Assembly: GCA_934234035.1 (NCBI GenBank)
Contig: CAKQHH010000010.1
Span: 1-56,412, forward strand
DNA: 56,412 nucleotides
Origin: an uncultured Clostridia bacterium
Lineage (GTDB): Bacteria > Bacillota > Clostridia > Peptostreptococcales > Anaerovoracaceae
Direction of reading: 5' to 3'
The notes beneath the pieces are model-generated. The model did no database searches and was not told where the DNA came from. It was given only the letters and a program-made list of their open reading frames with translations. Position numbers and translations under genes: made by a program. This document shows positions 35,107 to 42,639 of the stretch, piece by piece (position 1 is the stretch's first letter; each line of letters begins with the position of its first letter).

Positions 35107-36111
35107 CTATGCTTCCGGTTCTCCCGGATTCCGGTGCTCTGCTCGGTCGAAAAAAGCCTTAAGTGCGCTTTGATATCCCGCCGGGTTCTCGTAATAGGAT
35201 ACCGCATGCTCCGCGCCGTCAATCCACAGGATATCTTTATCCGCCGCGCCGCAGGCCTGATAGTTCCGAATGGCATGGGACGGCGGTACGAATTTGTCTG
35301 CGGTTCCGTGAATGAACAGACTTGGAATCCGGCATTTCCGAAGGGCGTGTTCCGCATCCGCTTCCTGCATTCCGAAATGCGCTTTCCGCTGGCATCGCCG
35401 GTCAAAGCTCTGCATGAACGGAAACGCCGGCAGGTGAAACCATTTTTTTAGGCAAAGGGCGCAGATATCCTTCATGGAGGTGTACCCGCAGTCCGCAATC
35501 ATCCCCCGCACGTTGGGCGGAAGGGTCAGGCCGGAAGCGCAGGACACGGTGGCCGCCCCCATCGACACGCCGTACAGGTAGATCGGCAGGCCTTTTTTGT
35601 TGTGGCTCTCGATGAAATCCAGCCAGTCCAGCACGTCGTACTTCTCCCTGGCGCCGAAGGTGATGTACTCCCCGCCGCTTTTGCCGCAGCCCCGTTGATC
35701 GATCGTCAGCAGGTCGCAGTTGTTGTCGTGGAGCCACCGGGCGGCTCCGGCAAAGTCCTTCAGGGAGTTGGTCCGGTACCCGTGGGCGCAAAGTATAATC
35801 CGCTTAGGATTCTCGCATCGCAGATAGCGGCCGAACAGCGGGGTGTCGTCCACGGTGGAACAAATCTCCAATTCGTCCTGTTCCCGGTTCTTCAACCACT
35901 CTTGATCCTGTTCCGGAATCCGCCCGTACCGATCCAACGGCACAGCTTTGGCATTCCCACCATTCTTTTTCTTTCCGCCGTAGCTCCACAGGCTCTTCCG
36001 CGCCACTGTAAAATCAAAAAGCTGATTGCAGACAGCGGTATATCCCAGGGCTGTCCCGGCAGCTGCCGCAGCACCGATTATTTTTGTGCGATTCCTATTC
36101 TTGCTTCCCAT
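35107..36111 (-). CDS. Alpha/beta hydrolase with N-terminal membrane anchor
   Basis: A 334-residue serine hydrolase. A basic start (MGSKNRNRTK) and a hydrophobic Ala-rich segment (IIGAAAAAGTALGYTAV) suggest a membrane anchor. The catalytic triad is visible: Ser in YGVSMGAAT (about residue 185), Asp in HGTADKFVP (about 270) and His in DGAEHAVSYY (about 305). The oxyanion region is LCAHGYRTNS. Such YqkD/BAAT-like hydrolases act as esterases; the substrate is unknown. The start 36111 follows GGGAGAGGG; the longer frame to 36213 has no site. Confidence 0.85.
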   Translation of the reverse strand: MGSKNRNRTKIIGAAAAAGTALGYTAVCNQLFDFTVARKSLWSYGGKKKNGGNAKAVPLDRYGRIPEQDQEWLKNREQDELEICSTVDDTPLFGRYLRCENPKRIILCAHGYRTNSLKDFAGAARWLHDNNCDLLTIDQRGCGKSGGEYITFGAREKYDVLDWLDFIESHNKKGLPIYLYGVSMGAATVSCASGLTLPPNVRGMIADCGYTSMKDICALCLKKWFHLPAFPFMQSFDRRCQRKAHFGMQEADAEHALRKCRIPSLFIHGTADKFVPPSHAIRNYQACGAADKDILWIDGAEHAVSYYENPAGYQSALKAFFDRAEHRNPGEPEA

Positions 36112-36293
36112 ACGCCCTCTCCCTTGGTTATCAATGCGTTCATGCAGGATTTTCGATACTGAAATTCTAACACATCCCCCGCCCGCCTTCAATCGCTGCC
36201 GGTGGGTTTGCATTCCAATTTCATTGGCAATTATCTCTTGGATATGTTATTATGTAATAACTATAGCGTAACTCTACAAAAATGAGGTGTTTC

Positions 36294-36833
36294 ATGCTTG
36301 CTTTATACCTTCAGATGCTGGATTCGCCGGAAGATCAGTCTGAGTTTGAAAAACTATACCATACGCATCGCGATTTAATGTATTTCATTGCATATAATGT
36401 TCTCCACGATCACCAGCGCGCGGAAGATGCCGTCAGCGAGACTTTTCTTCGCCTTGCACAGTGCTTTTCTCGAGTTTTGGAAATCGGGCCGGTAGACTCT
36501 CTTCCCGTGAAACGATACGTTGCCGTAAGCGTGAAGCATCTTTCGCTGAACATGATTGCCCGCACTAAGAACCACCCGGAAACCGAGTTTGACGATTACA
36601 AGCTTCCGCTTATTACAGAAGAATCCATGAATGCACTTCTGGAACAGGAAACATTGGATAGGACCTTAGCCGCATTGAACGAGCTCCCCGAAAAATATCG
36701 GGCGGCATTGCAGTTGTATGCCGTATACGGGCATGATATTTCCGAAATATCAAAGTTTCTTCGGATTTCCGACGGTGCTGTATACAAGCGAATTCAACGT
36801 GCTCGTAAAATGCTTATAGACAAACTTAAATGA
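36294..36833 (+). CDS. RNA polymerase sigma factor, sigma-70 family (ECF-like)
   Basis: A 179-residue group IV-type sigma factor. Region 2 is at about residues 20-75 (FEKLYHTHRDLMYFIAYNVL, HDHQRAEDAVSETFLRLA) and region 4 at about 115-175 (LPEKYRAALQLYAVYG, ISEISKFLRISDGAVYKRI) with the helix-turn-helix. There is no region 3. Start at 36294 behind GAGGTG; 36282 is a possible alternative. A strong terminator follows directly. A membrane protein with anti-sigma features lies on the same strand at 38878, about 2 kb on, with three minus-strand genes in between. The sigma factor may control those exported proteins, which is inference. Confidence 0.85.
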   Translation: MLALYLQMLDSPEDQSEFEKLYHTHRDLMYFIAYNVLHDHQRAEDAVSETFLRLAQCFSRVLEIGPVDSLPVKRYVAVSVKHLSLNMIARTKNHPETEFDDYKLPLITEESMNALLEQETLDRTLAALNELPEKYRAALQLYAVYGHDISEISKFLRISDGAVYKRIQRARKMLIDKLK

Positions 36834-36865
36834 CGCCCGGTATCCAAACCGGACGTCATTTTTTT
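36829..36865 (+). terminator. Terminator of the sigma factor gene
   Basis: AATGACGCCCGGT and ACCGGACGTCATT around ATCCAA, then a T-run; it overlaps the stop codon. Confidence 0.85.
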
Positions 36866-36868
36866 CCG

Positions 36869-37330
36869 TTATTTTTCTGCAGAACGCAATCCACACACAT
36901 TCAGCAGCACCTGCACCACTGCGGCAATTCCGCACGGAGCCACCGCCATCCAATAGCTTGTCAGGTATTCTGCCTTTCCGGCATCATTCACGGTGTAGAT
37001 TCCTCCTGCACTTCGAACCCCGGCATAGACCAGTACAATTACCAGGAACAGATCCAGAATCGCCACCAATTGCAGAAGCTTTCGGTCGCTGCCGAATACC
37101 CCGTCTTTCTTTTGGGCAAGCAGAGAAAACAAAAGCACACCGCAACTGAACGCGGTTAGGATTAACAGCTTTTCGACAATTGAGCTAAAAGTATAAGATG
37201 GGGTTGTGCCGAATCGGAACGGTTCCGTTCCGCGAAAGAGAATCCCTTCCCCATACTTGCTGTCCATGAGCCATAATGTTGCCGTTAAGCAAACAGATAG
37301 TAGAAGAGTTGTCTTTTTGATTTTTGTCAT
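36869..37330 (-). CDS. Membrane protein, paralogue 1 of a local duplication
   Basis: A 153-residue membrane protein with about four hydrophobic segments (TTLLLSVCLTATLWLM; IVEKLLILTAFSCGVLLFSL; LLQLVAILDLFLVIVLVYAG; WMAVAPCGIAAVVQVLLNV). No family recognised. From residue ~22 on it is nearly identical to the product of 39764-40234, at both protein and DNA level, while the N-terminal 15-20 residues differ. Start ATG 37330. Convergent with the sigma factor gene. Confidence 0.7.
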   Translation of the reverse strand: MTKIKKTTLLLSVCLTATLWLMDSKYGEGILFRGTEPFRFGTTPSYTFSSIVEKLLILTAFSCGVLLFSLLAQKKDGVFGSDRKLLQLVAILDLFLVIVLVYAGVRSAGGIYTVNDAGKAEYLTSYWMAVAPCGIAAVVQVLLNVCGLRSAEK

Positions 37331-37368
37331 ATTTGATACCCACTTTCTAATACTTATTATCAAGCACT

Positions 37369-38190
37369 TTATTGAATGTAATTGTACTCATAGAAATTTG
37401 CTTTTTCCGAATGTCCCGTACAGTCCTTTTTAACATAATACGATCCGGCATGTTTGTAATACTTATCTATCGCGGTATTCTTTTTATATGAGTACTTTTT
37501 TACTGCATACGAGAAATAAGCACTATTCGGAGCATATCTTTCTGCTGCCGACTTGAGATCCGATGCCAAAGTTCCTAATGCCCCGATGGTTATACTACCT
37601 GGCAATGTTGCCGATAATGCATGTGCAATTATCGTGGCAATAGTTCCGGTTGCAAGATTCTTTATTTTACTTTTTGTATTAACATTATTGTTTTTATATG
37701 TTTTAACATATTTCGTGTAATCTGCACTCTTTCCCTTCTGCGGTTTTTTTGAGTAGACTGATGTACGACCTCTCGGAGTAATATCACCAGACGAAGATTC
37801 ATTAATCGTTACAATATTTCCGTTAACGACTAATGTTCCGTCTTTTGTGAGAGATACAGTATCGTGTTTCTCTCCCTCATATACATCCATTTGTACAGTT
37901 CCCTCTTCATTTTTTTCAATTTCAAGATTATTAATTTCGCCGTTATCAAATGTTATGTCATATTGGATTTTTTCTTCATCGGTTATATTCCGTACTTCTA
38001 ACGATTCAGGGGAAATTCCAAACCGAGAAAACAATTTTTCATCAGCGACCACAGCCTTTTTTTCTTCAGATGTAAGTGCCTTCCCATTCACAGTAATTTG
38101 ATTTCCATTCTCCTCAGAATCTGCAAATCCAACAGCTGTGAACATACTCATCATCACAACAGTCAACAACAATGCTACTAACTTTTTCAT
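37369..38190 (-). CDS. Secreted protein with Gly/Ala-rich amphipathic C-terminal segment
   Basis: A 273-residue exported protein. Signal peptide MKKLVALLLTVVMMSMFTAVGFA-DS, preceded by AAAGGAG. The next ~100 residues are acidic (VVADEKLFSRFGISPE, GTVQMDVYEGEKHD), then a short Ser/Gly/Pro link. The C-terminal ~110 residues begin with a basic stretch (KYVKTYKNNNVNTKSK) and contain IATIIAHALSATLPGSITIG, a long hydrophobic run with Gly and Ala, followed by Lys/Tyr-rich sequence and a final Cys. This looks like a prepropeptide with a membrane-active C-terminal domain, similar in style to bacteriocin or SdpC-like toxins, but I recognise no family. The acidic part could be an inhibitory propeptide. 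Low certainty on function. Confidence 0.6.
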   Translation of the reverse strand: MKKLVALLLTVVMMSMFTAVGFADSEENGNQITVNGKALTSEEKKAVVADEKLFSRFGISPESLEVRNITDEEKIQYDITFDNGEINNLEIEKNEEGTVQMDVYEGEKHDTVSLTKDGTLVVNGNIVTINESSSGDITPRGRTSVYSKKPQKGKSADYTKYVKTYKNNNVNTKSKIKNLATGTIATIIAHALSATLPGSITIGALGTLASDLKSAAERYAPNSAYFSYAVKKYSYKKNTAIDKYYKHAGSYYVKKDCTGHSEKANFYEYNYIQ

Positions 38191-38319
38191 TTGATTTCTC
38201 CTTTCAGAAATTATAAAAATCCTATCTTTTAACACAGTTATGCTCCAATATCGTTAGCTTTGCGGTAAAGTTCTTATTGTCATAAGTCGAACTTATACAT
38301 TTATGTTTATCTTATTATT

Positions 38320-38745
38320 CTAATTTACGACTATTCGTGATACTTTTGTAAATATGTCAATTTTTTCTTTTCGATAAACCTTGAACTTCGCACATACTCG
38401 ATATTTTCCCTTAGAAACGTTCTTTTGCTTTGTCAGTAATAAATTAATAGAGTTTGTTGAACCACTCCAAGTCTGTATTTTTACCCACGCTCCTTTCGTT
38501 AAGCGTTCTAATTGCATAGAAACACTTATTTTTACTGTTTCTCCTTTGATGCCCTTTGCTCTAGCAGTTGCTTTTGCAATGCCTTTATTGCTTATTTCTA
38601 AGACAACATTTCCTCCGTAAGAATTTGCATATCTCTCATTATTTTCACAATCATCAATTGGCATACCTGCGAGAGCATAACTCTGCAGGCAACCGAGACA
38701 TATAAAAAGCACACACACAAATATCCTCACAGTAGTTTTTTTCAC
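38320..38745 (-). CDS. Secreted small β-rich protein, function unknown
   Basis: A 141-residue protein with signal peptide (MKKTTVRIFVCVLFICLGCL, cleavage near SYALA-GM). The mature part has alternating hydrophobic strands (VVLEISNKGIAKATARA, VKISVSMQLERL, WVKIQTWSG, GKYRVCAKFKVYRK) as in a small secreted β-sandwich. The family is not recognised. It resembles other clostridial exported proteins next to sigma/anti-sigma genes. An AGGAGG site lies close upstream of the ATG. Confidence 0.65.
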   Translation of the reverse strand: MKKTTVRIFVCVLFICLGCLQSYALAGMPIDDCENNERYANSYGGNVVLEISNKGIAKATARAKGIKGETVKISVSMQLERLTKGAWVKIQTWSGSTNSINLLLTKQKNVSKGKYRVCAKFKVYRKEKIDIFTKVSRIVVN

Positions 38746-38877
38746 ACCTCGACCTCCTTTCTTTGACTTTATGGGCTTCTATAAATATAACAATTACACT
38801 GGAGCATTCTGGACAAAAATGCTCTTTCATATTACAATTTAATTATTGATGACCAATATTCAAGAAGGAGTTCTCCG

Positions 38878-39558
38878 ATGACTTTTCATGAATTAATTAT
38901 CCAGTCCATAGATTCAGAAATAACCCAATACGAATTAGAGAAAGAACAATGCTTGGAGCATGTTTATTCCGATAAACATCGACGCATAATAAAGAAGGCC
39001 AAAAGAATTGCTGAAAGCAATCTTAACGGTTCATCAAAAAGGATGAGAAGAATTCACAAGCGCTATATTCTAATCGCTGCGCTCATCTCTATTCTTCTTA
39101 TGGCAATGATCATTTCTTCAATTGCTGAAAGGAAACCGGGATATTCCATGAATATCGAAAAGCGCAAACATGAATGGAACATTACTTTTGAAAAAGCTCC
39201 CGGAACCATAACTAAACCTTTCACCTATCAACGGGGTGATACCCCTGTAGGCTACCGCGCGAAGGAACTTTACAGCGACGAAGAAACGTATATTTTTGAC
39301 TATACTGATGAGAAAAACCCGGAAATTGGGTTCAATTACGACCAGTCGAAGCTTTCCGAAAGCACATCTTTCGGACTCGATTGCGAAAATGATTATATGA
39401 AATTTGAAAAACTTGATGGAGTTAAAACCATTGTTTCAAAAAAGGGAAACGGCTACTCCCTGTTCTGGATTCAAGGAAACAACATGTTTTTTATGTGTGG
39501 AAATTGCGACTTAAAAACTTTAAAAGAATATAAAAGCAGCATCCACCCCATCCAATAA
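38878..39558 (+). CDS. Single-pass membrane protein, probable anti-sigma factor (DUF4367-like)
   Basis: A 226-residue protein. The N-terminal ~60 residues are cytoplasmic, charged and helical (ELEKEQCLEHVYSDKHRRIIKK in part), followed by one membrane segment (YILIAALISILLMAMIISSI, about 63-82) and an outside domain of about 140 residues with Thr/Tyr-rich strands (TPVGYRAKELYSDE, YSLFWIQGNNMFFM). This layout, with a DUF4367-like outer domain, fits membrane anti-sigma factors found next to ECF sigma genes; the sigma factor gene at 36294 is on the same strand. AAGGAG precedes the ATG. Partnership is inference; the pair is split by about 2 kb. Confidence 0.6.
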   Translation: MTFHELIIQSIDSEITQYELEKEQCLEHVYSDKHRRIIKKAKRIAESNLNGSSKRMRRIHKRYILIAALISILLMAMIISSIAERKPGYSMNIEKRKHEWNITFEKAPGTITKPFTYQRGDTPVGYRAKELYSDEETYIFDYTDEKNPEIGFNYDQSKLSESTSFGLDCENDYMKFEKLDGVKTIVSKKGNGYSLFWIQGNNMFFMCGNCDLKTLKEYKSSIHPIQ

Positions 39559-39620
39559 GACCCAATTAGAACATCAATGTAGCGAAAACGGAAAAGTCTA
39601 ATAATGACGAAAACAAATAA

Positions 39621-39672
39621 AAAAACGGGAGTACAACCGATTGGATAAACCGAAAAGCTGTGCTCCCGTTTT
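39621..39672. terminator. Terminator between the anti-sigma-like gene and membrane paralogue 2
   Basis: AAAACGGGAG and CTCCCGTTTT form the stem base with a long imperfect inner loop. Confidence 0.65.
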
Positions 39673-39763
39673 GTGTTCTAAATAGTAAAAGTACGCCCTG
39701 TTCAGCAGAAGTAATTCCCATCCTTGCAAAAGTAAATTCAGGTACAGGATAAAACTAGGTTCT

Positions 39764-40234
39764 TCACTTCTCTACTGAACGCAATCCACACACATTCAGC
39801 AGCACCTGCACCGCTGCGGCAATTCCGCACGGAGCCACCGCCATCCAATAGCTTGTCAGGTATTCTGCCTTTCCGGCATCATTCACGGTGTAGATTCCTC
39901 CTGCACTTCGAACCCCGGCATAGACCAGTACAATTACCAGGAACAGATCCAGAATCGCCACCAATTGCAGAAGCTTTCGGTCGCTGCCGAATACCCCGTC
40001 TTTCTTTTTGGCAGGCAGAGAAAGCAAGAGCACGCCGCAACTGAACACGGTTAGAACTAACAGCTTTTCGACAATTGAGCTAAAAGTATAAGATGGGGTT
40101 ATGCCGAATCGGAACGGTTCCGTTCCGCGAAAGAGAATCCCTTCCCCATACTTGCTGTCCATGAGCCATAATGCTGCCAGCATGCAAACAGACAGCATCA
40201 ATGTTGTGAATTTTATTTTCCTTGCGTTGGTCAT
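39764..40234 (-). CDS. Membrane protein, paralogue 2 of a local duplication
   Basis: A 156-residue membrane protein with about four hydrophobic segments, nearly identical to the product of 36869-37330 from KYGEGILFRGTEPFRFG onward. The N-terminus differs (MTNARKIKF…). Differences inside the shared part are few (for example QKKDG versus KKKDG and SAEK versus SVEK), so the duplication is recent or kept uniform by gene conversion. AGGTG precedes ATG 40234. No known family. Confidence 0.7.
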   Translation of the reverse strand: MTNARKIKFTTLMLSVCMLAALWLMDSKYGEGILFRGTEPFRFGITPSYTFSSIVEKLLVLTVFSCGVLLLSLPAKKKDGVFGSDRKLLQLVAILDLFLVIVLVYAGVRSAGGIYTVNDAGKAEYLTSYWMAVAPCGIAAAVQVLLNVCGLRSVEK

Positions 40235-40351
40235 GTTTGTCACCTACTTCCTAAGTGATATGTCCTGTTTAGATGATTATAACAATTTAGTCTTTTTTCG
40301 CAACATCTTTCCCTATTTGTATTTCCTATATCGGAGGTCCCTTCCGGCGCG

Positions 40352-40710
40352 GTTCGCGCTCGACTCCCCGCAAACCCATTGATTTTGGTTTTCAGGCGCG
40401 AACCACCGCCCGAAAAATCAGCAGCAACCGGCTCGGCCTCCGATAAAGTTCGCGCTCGCCTCCCTGCAAAGCCATTGAATTCGGTTTCCGGGCGCGAACC
40501 ACCGCCCGAAAAATCAGCAACGACCGGCCCGGGCTCCGGAAAAGTTCGCGCTCGCCTCCCTGCAAAGCCATTGAATTCGGTTTCCGGGCGCGAACCGCCG
40601 CCCCGCAAATCTGCAGCAACCGGCTCGGTCTCCGATAAAGTTCGCGCTCGCCTCTCCGCTAAGCCAATGAATTCGGTTTTCGAGCGCGAACCTCTGCCTC
40701 GGAATTCCTG
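40352..40710. repeat. Palindromic tandem repeat array B (four 96-bp units)
   Basis: Four units start at 40352, 40448, 40544 and 40640, an exact 96-bp period. Each begins with a 52-nt element whose arms are GTTCGCGC and GCGCGAAC (for example 40448-40499); 44-nt linkers follow, conserved apart from scattered changes. Units 2 and 3 have identical elements. In unit 4 the stem is extended to GTTCGCGCTCG/CGAGCGCGAAC, and units 2 and 3 keep that pairing with a T-G wobble. Core GCAAAGCC is shared with array A read in reverse. The open frames crossing the array on both strands are a by-product of its GC-rich repetition. Confidence 0.88.
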
Positions 40711-40749
40711 AAACGGCCGTCCCGGGAGCCCGGGCCGGCCGCGAAAGAA

Positions 40750-40788
40750 AGCCCCGGCGGGAATGAAACGCTCATTCCCGCCGGGGCT
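40750..40788 (-). terminator. Terminator of thrH
   Basis: A perfect 17-bp stem AGCCCCGGCGGGAATGA/TCATTCCCGCCGGGGCT with a short loop, followed on the minus strand by TTCTTTC. Confidence 0.85.
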
Positions 40789-40817
40789 CCATTTATTCTC
40801 ATGTGTAAAAGAAAAGT

Positions 40818-41417
40818 CTACAGTGCCTTCTTAATGGCATCCAACAGCTCGTCGAATTCTTCGTACGCCGGAACATCCGGATACTCCGCCCGGATGGATT
40901 CCGGACTCTTGAACAGGAATCCCGCCTTGCTGGCCTGAATCATTCCCAGGTCGTTGAAGCTGTCACCCGCCGCGATGGTCTCGAAGCCGATGGACTGCAG
41001 GCCCCGAACCGTTGTCAGCTTGGATTTCTCACAGCGCATCCGGAAATCATCAATCATTCCGTCTTCCCCAATCACCAGCTCGTTGCAGAAAAGGGTTGGA
41101 TATCCCAGCTTCTTCATCAGCGGCTGTGCGAACTGCAGAAAGGTATCGCTGATAATGATTACCTGTGTAATGGAACGAAGCTCGTCCAAGAATTCTTTGG
41201 CACCCGGCAGCGGATCGATTTTTTCGATGGTTGCCTGCACGTCCTTCAGTCCCAAGCCGTGCTCTCTCAGAATGTCCAACCGGTAATTCATCAGCTTGTT
41301 GTAATCCGGCTCGTCTCTCGTGGTTCTCTTCAGTTCCGGGATTCCCGCTTCTTCCGCAAACGCAATCCAGATTTCCGGTACCAGAACGCCTTCCATATCC
41401 AGGCATACAATATTCAT
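40818..41417 (-). CDS. thrH: Bifunctional phosphoserine phosphatase/homoserine phosphotransferase
   Basis: A 199-residue HAD-superfamily enzyme of the ThrH type, which dephosphorylates phosphoserine and can move phosphate to homoserine. HAD motif I reads CLDMEGVLVPE with the nucleophile Asp (residue 7), motif II IIISDTF, the Lys is in CEKSKLT, and motif III is AAGDSFNDLGMI. ThrH can bypass the usual serB or thrB step, so it may link serine and threonine synthesis. Length and motifs match the family closely. GGAGAGAAG precedes the ATG. It has its own terminator. Confidence 0.92.
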   Translation of the reverse strand: MNIVCLDMEGVLVPEIWIAFAEEAGIPELKRTTRDEPDYNKLMNYRLDILREHGLGLKDVQATIEKIDPLPGAKEFLDELRSITQVIIISDTFLQFAQPLMKKLGYPTLFCNELVIGEDGMIDDFRMRCEKSKLTTVRGLQSIGFETIAAGDSFNDLGMIQASKAGFLFKSPESIRAEYPDVPAYEEFDELLDAIKKAL

Positions 41418-41506
41418 ATTCTCTTCTCTCCTTTTTACTATTTTACAAAAAATCTTGACTAATTATATCAATAATCACAAATTTTTGCAAGTTAAAAAGC
41501 AGACCA

Positions 41507-42271
41507 CTAGCGTCCTAATTTCTCTCGAGCCAGAATCGCTGCGCCGTAGGCACCGGCGTACCGGCCGTTCTCCATGGGCAGAACTTCCCGGTGAAGTTTT
41601 TCCGACAGAAGTTTTGCAAAGAACGGATTATCGCTGAGACCGCCGGTAACGATGACCGTATCCATCAGCTCCTTCCGCTGCATCAGCGCAACTACTTTTA
41701 CCGCCACGGAATTGATCACCCCCGCCGCGATTTCGTCCTTCTCCTTGCCCTCGCCCATGTAGCTGATGACTTCGGATTCCGCAAAAACCGTGCAGATGGA
41801 ACTCAGCGGCAGTGGCTTTCCCTTCGCCGCCAGATCGAACAGCTCCCCGATGGTCACTCCAAGCCGGTTGGCCATCACCTCGATGAACTTCCCGGTTCCG
41901 GCCGCGCACTTATCGTTCATCAGAAAATCCACCGCCCGGCCGCTTTTCACGTTGATGAATTTGGTGTCCTGCCCGCCGATGTCCACGATGGAGCAGTCCC
42001 GCCCAATCATCTCGTATCCGCCCCGGCCGTGGCACGAAATCTCCGTAATCACCTTGTCCGCGTAGTCCACGGAAATCCGCCCGTACCCGGTGGCCACAAT
42101 CCGGCAATCCTCCACGCTTCCCAGCTCTTCCGTCAGCCCGTCCAGAATAATTCCGGACGTAATCTTGCTGTTCCAACCGGTGGGCATCACCTTGAATTCC
42201 GGTTCCCCGTTCTCCCGGAGAATGCAGATTTTTGACGCCGTGGAGCCAATGTCGATTCCAATGTAGTTCAT
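41507..42271 (-). CDS. 2-hydroxyacyl-CoA dehydratase activase / double-cubane protein reductase (ASKHA ATPase)
   Basis: A 254-residue HgdC/BadF-family ATPase. GIDIGSTASKICIL is the phosphate 1 loop, DIGGQDTKF phosphate 2, VTGGLSDNPFF the adenosine motif. Cys in NDKCAAGTG and SSICTVFAESE would hold a 4Fe-4S cluster between two subunits. The family uses ATP hydrolysis to push low-potential electrons into a partner. The partner here is the 42640-43914 product, one gene upstream; DUF3343 lies between them. No separate α-subunit of a dehydratase is present, so a double-cubane cluster protein reductase (E. coli YjiL type) is likelier than a true 2-hydroxyacyl-CoA dehydratase activator. Confidence 0.88.
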   Translation of the reverse strand: MNYIGIDIGSTASKICILRENGEPEFKVMPTGWNSKITSGIILDGLTEELGSVEDCRIVATGYGRISVDYADKVITEISCHGRGGYEMIGRDCSIVDIGGQDTKFINVKSGRAVDFLMNDKCAAGTGKFIEVMANRLGVTIGELFDLAAKGKPLPLSSICTVFAESEVISYMGEGKEKDEIAAGVINSVAVKVVALMQRKELMDTVIVTGGLSDNPFFAKLLSEKLHREVLPMENGRYAGAYGAAILAREKLGR

Positions 42272-42304
42272 AGTTTCCTCGCCTAAAAATAAATTTCTTT
42301 TCGT

Positions 42305-42559
42305 CTAACCATACCGATGGCGCCGGTTGTTGAATTCGTTATCCAAACCTTCGATGCCGATGTATTCCAGCTTCTGTTCCTCGGCCAGCTTGCGGATGGC
42401 ATCGATATCCTCTTGATGGATTAACAGCGAAATGCCGCAGCATACCGACAGTTCCCGGGGAGTCGGACTGATCTGGGCGTACATGCCGGCTCCTTTTACC
42501 GCCTGATACATGGCCAGCCCATCTGTATGGGTGTTGAATAGTATATAGTAGTGTTTCAT
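42305..42559 (-). CDS. DUF3343 domain protein (putative sulfur/selenium carrier-like)
   Basis: An 84-residue protein of the DUF3343 family. Typical opening HYYILFNTHTDGLAMYQAV, then the central PTPRELSVCCGISLLI with the conserved vicinal cysteines. The family is often next to activase/double-cubane genes and selenium or molybdenum-related genes; some members have been proposed as Se/S carriers, but I would not assign a role. Gap of 33 nt to the activase gene. A hairpin (GACTGCGTCC/GGACGCAGTC, 42580-42610) sits between it and the upstream gene and may partly terminate or protect the transcript. Confidence 0.85.
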   Translation of the reverse strand: MKHYYILFNTHTDGLAMYQAVKGAGMYAQISPTPRELSVCCGISLLIHQEDIDAIRKLAEEQKLEYIGIEGLDNEFNNRRHRYG

Positions 42560-42639
42560 GGTTTTATTCTAACATACAGAGACTGCGTCCGCCAGAAGGG
42601 GACGCAGTCCGTGTTCCTGTGTAAGGATGGGGGGATAAG

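Noticed and set aside
40240..40711. Two overlapping frames across array B that encode repeats such as FNGFAGRRAR
   Set aside because: 96 is a multiple of three, so any open frame repeats; arms are palindromic, there is no ribosome binding site, and changes between units follow stem pairing and not codons.
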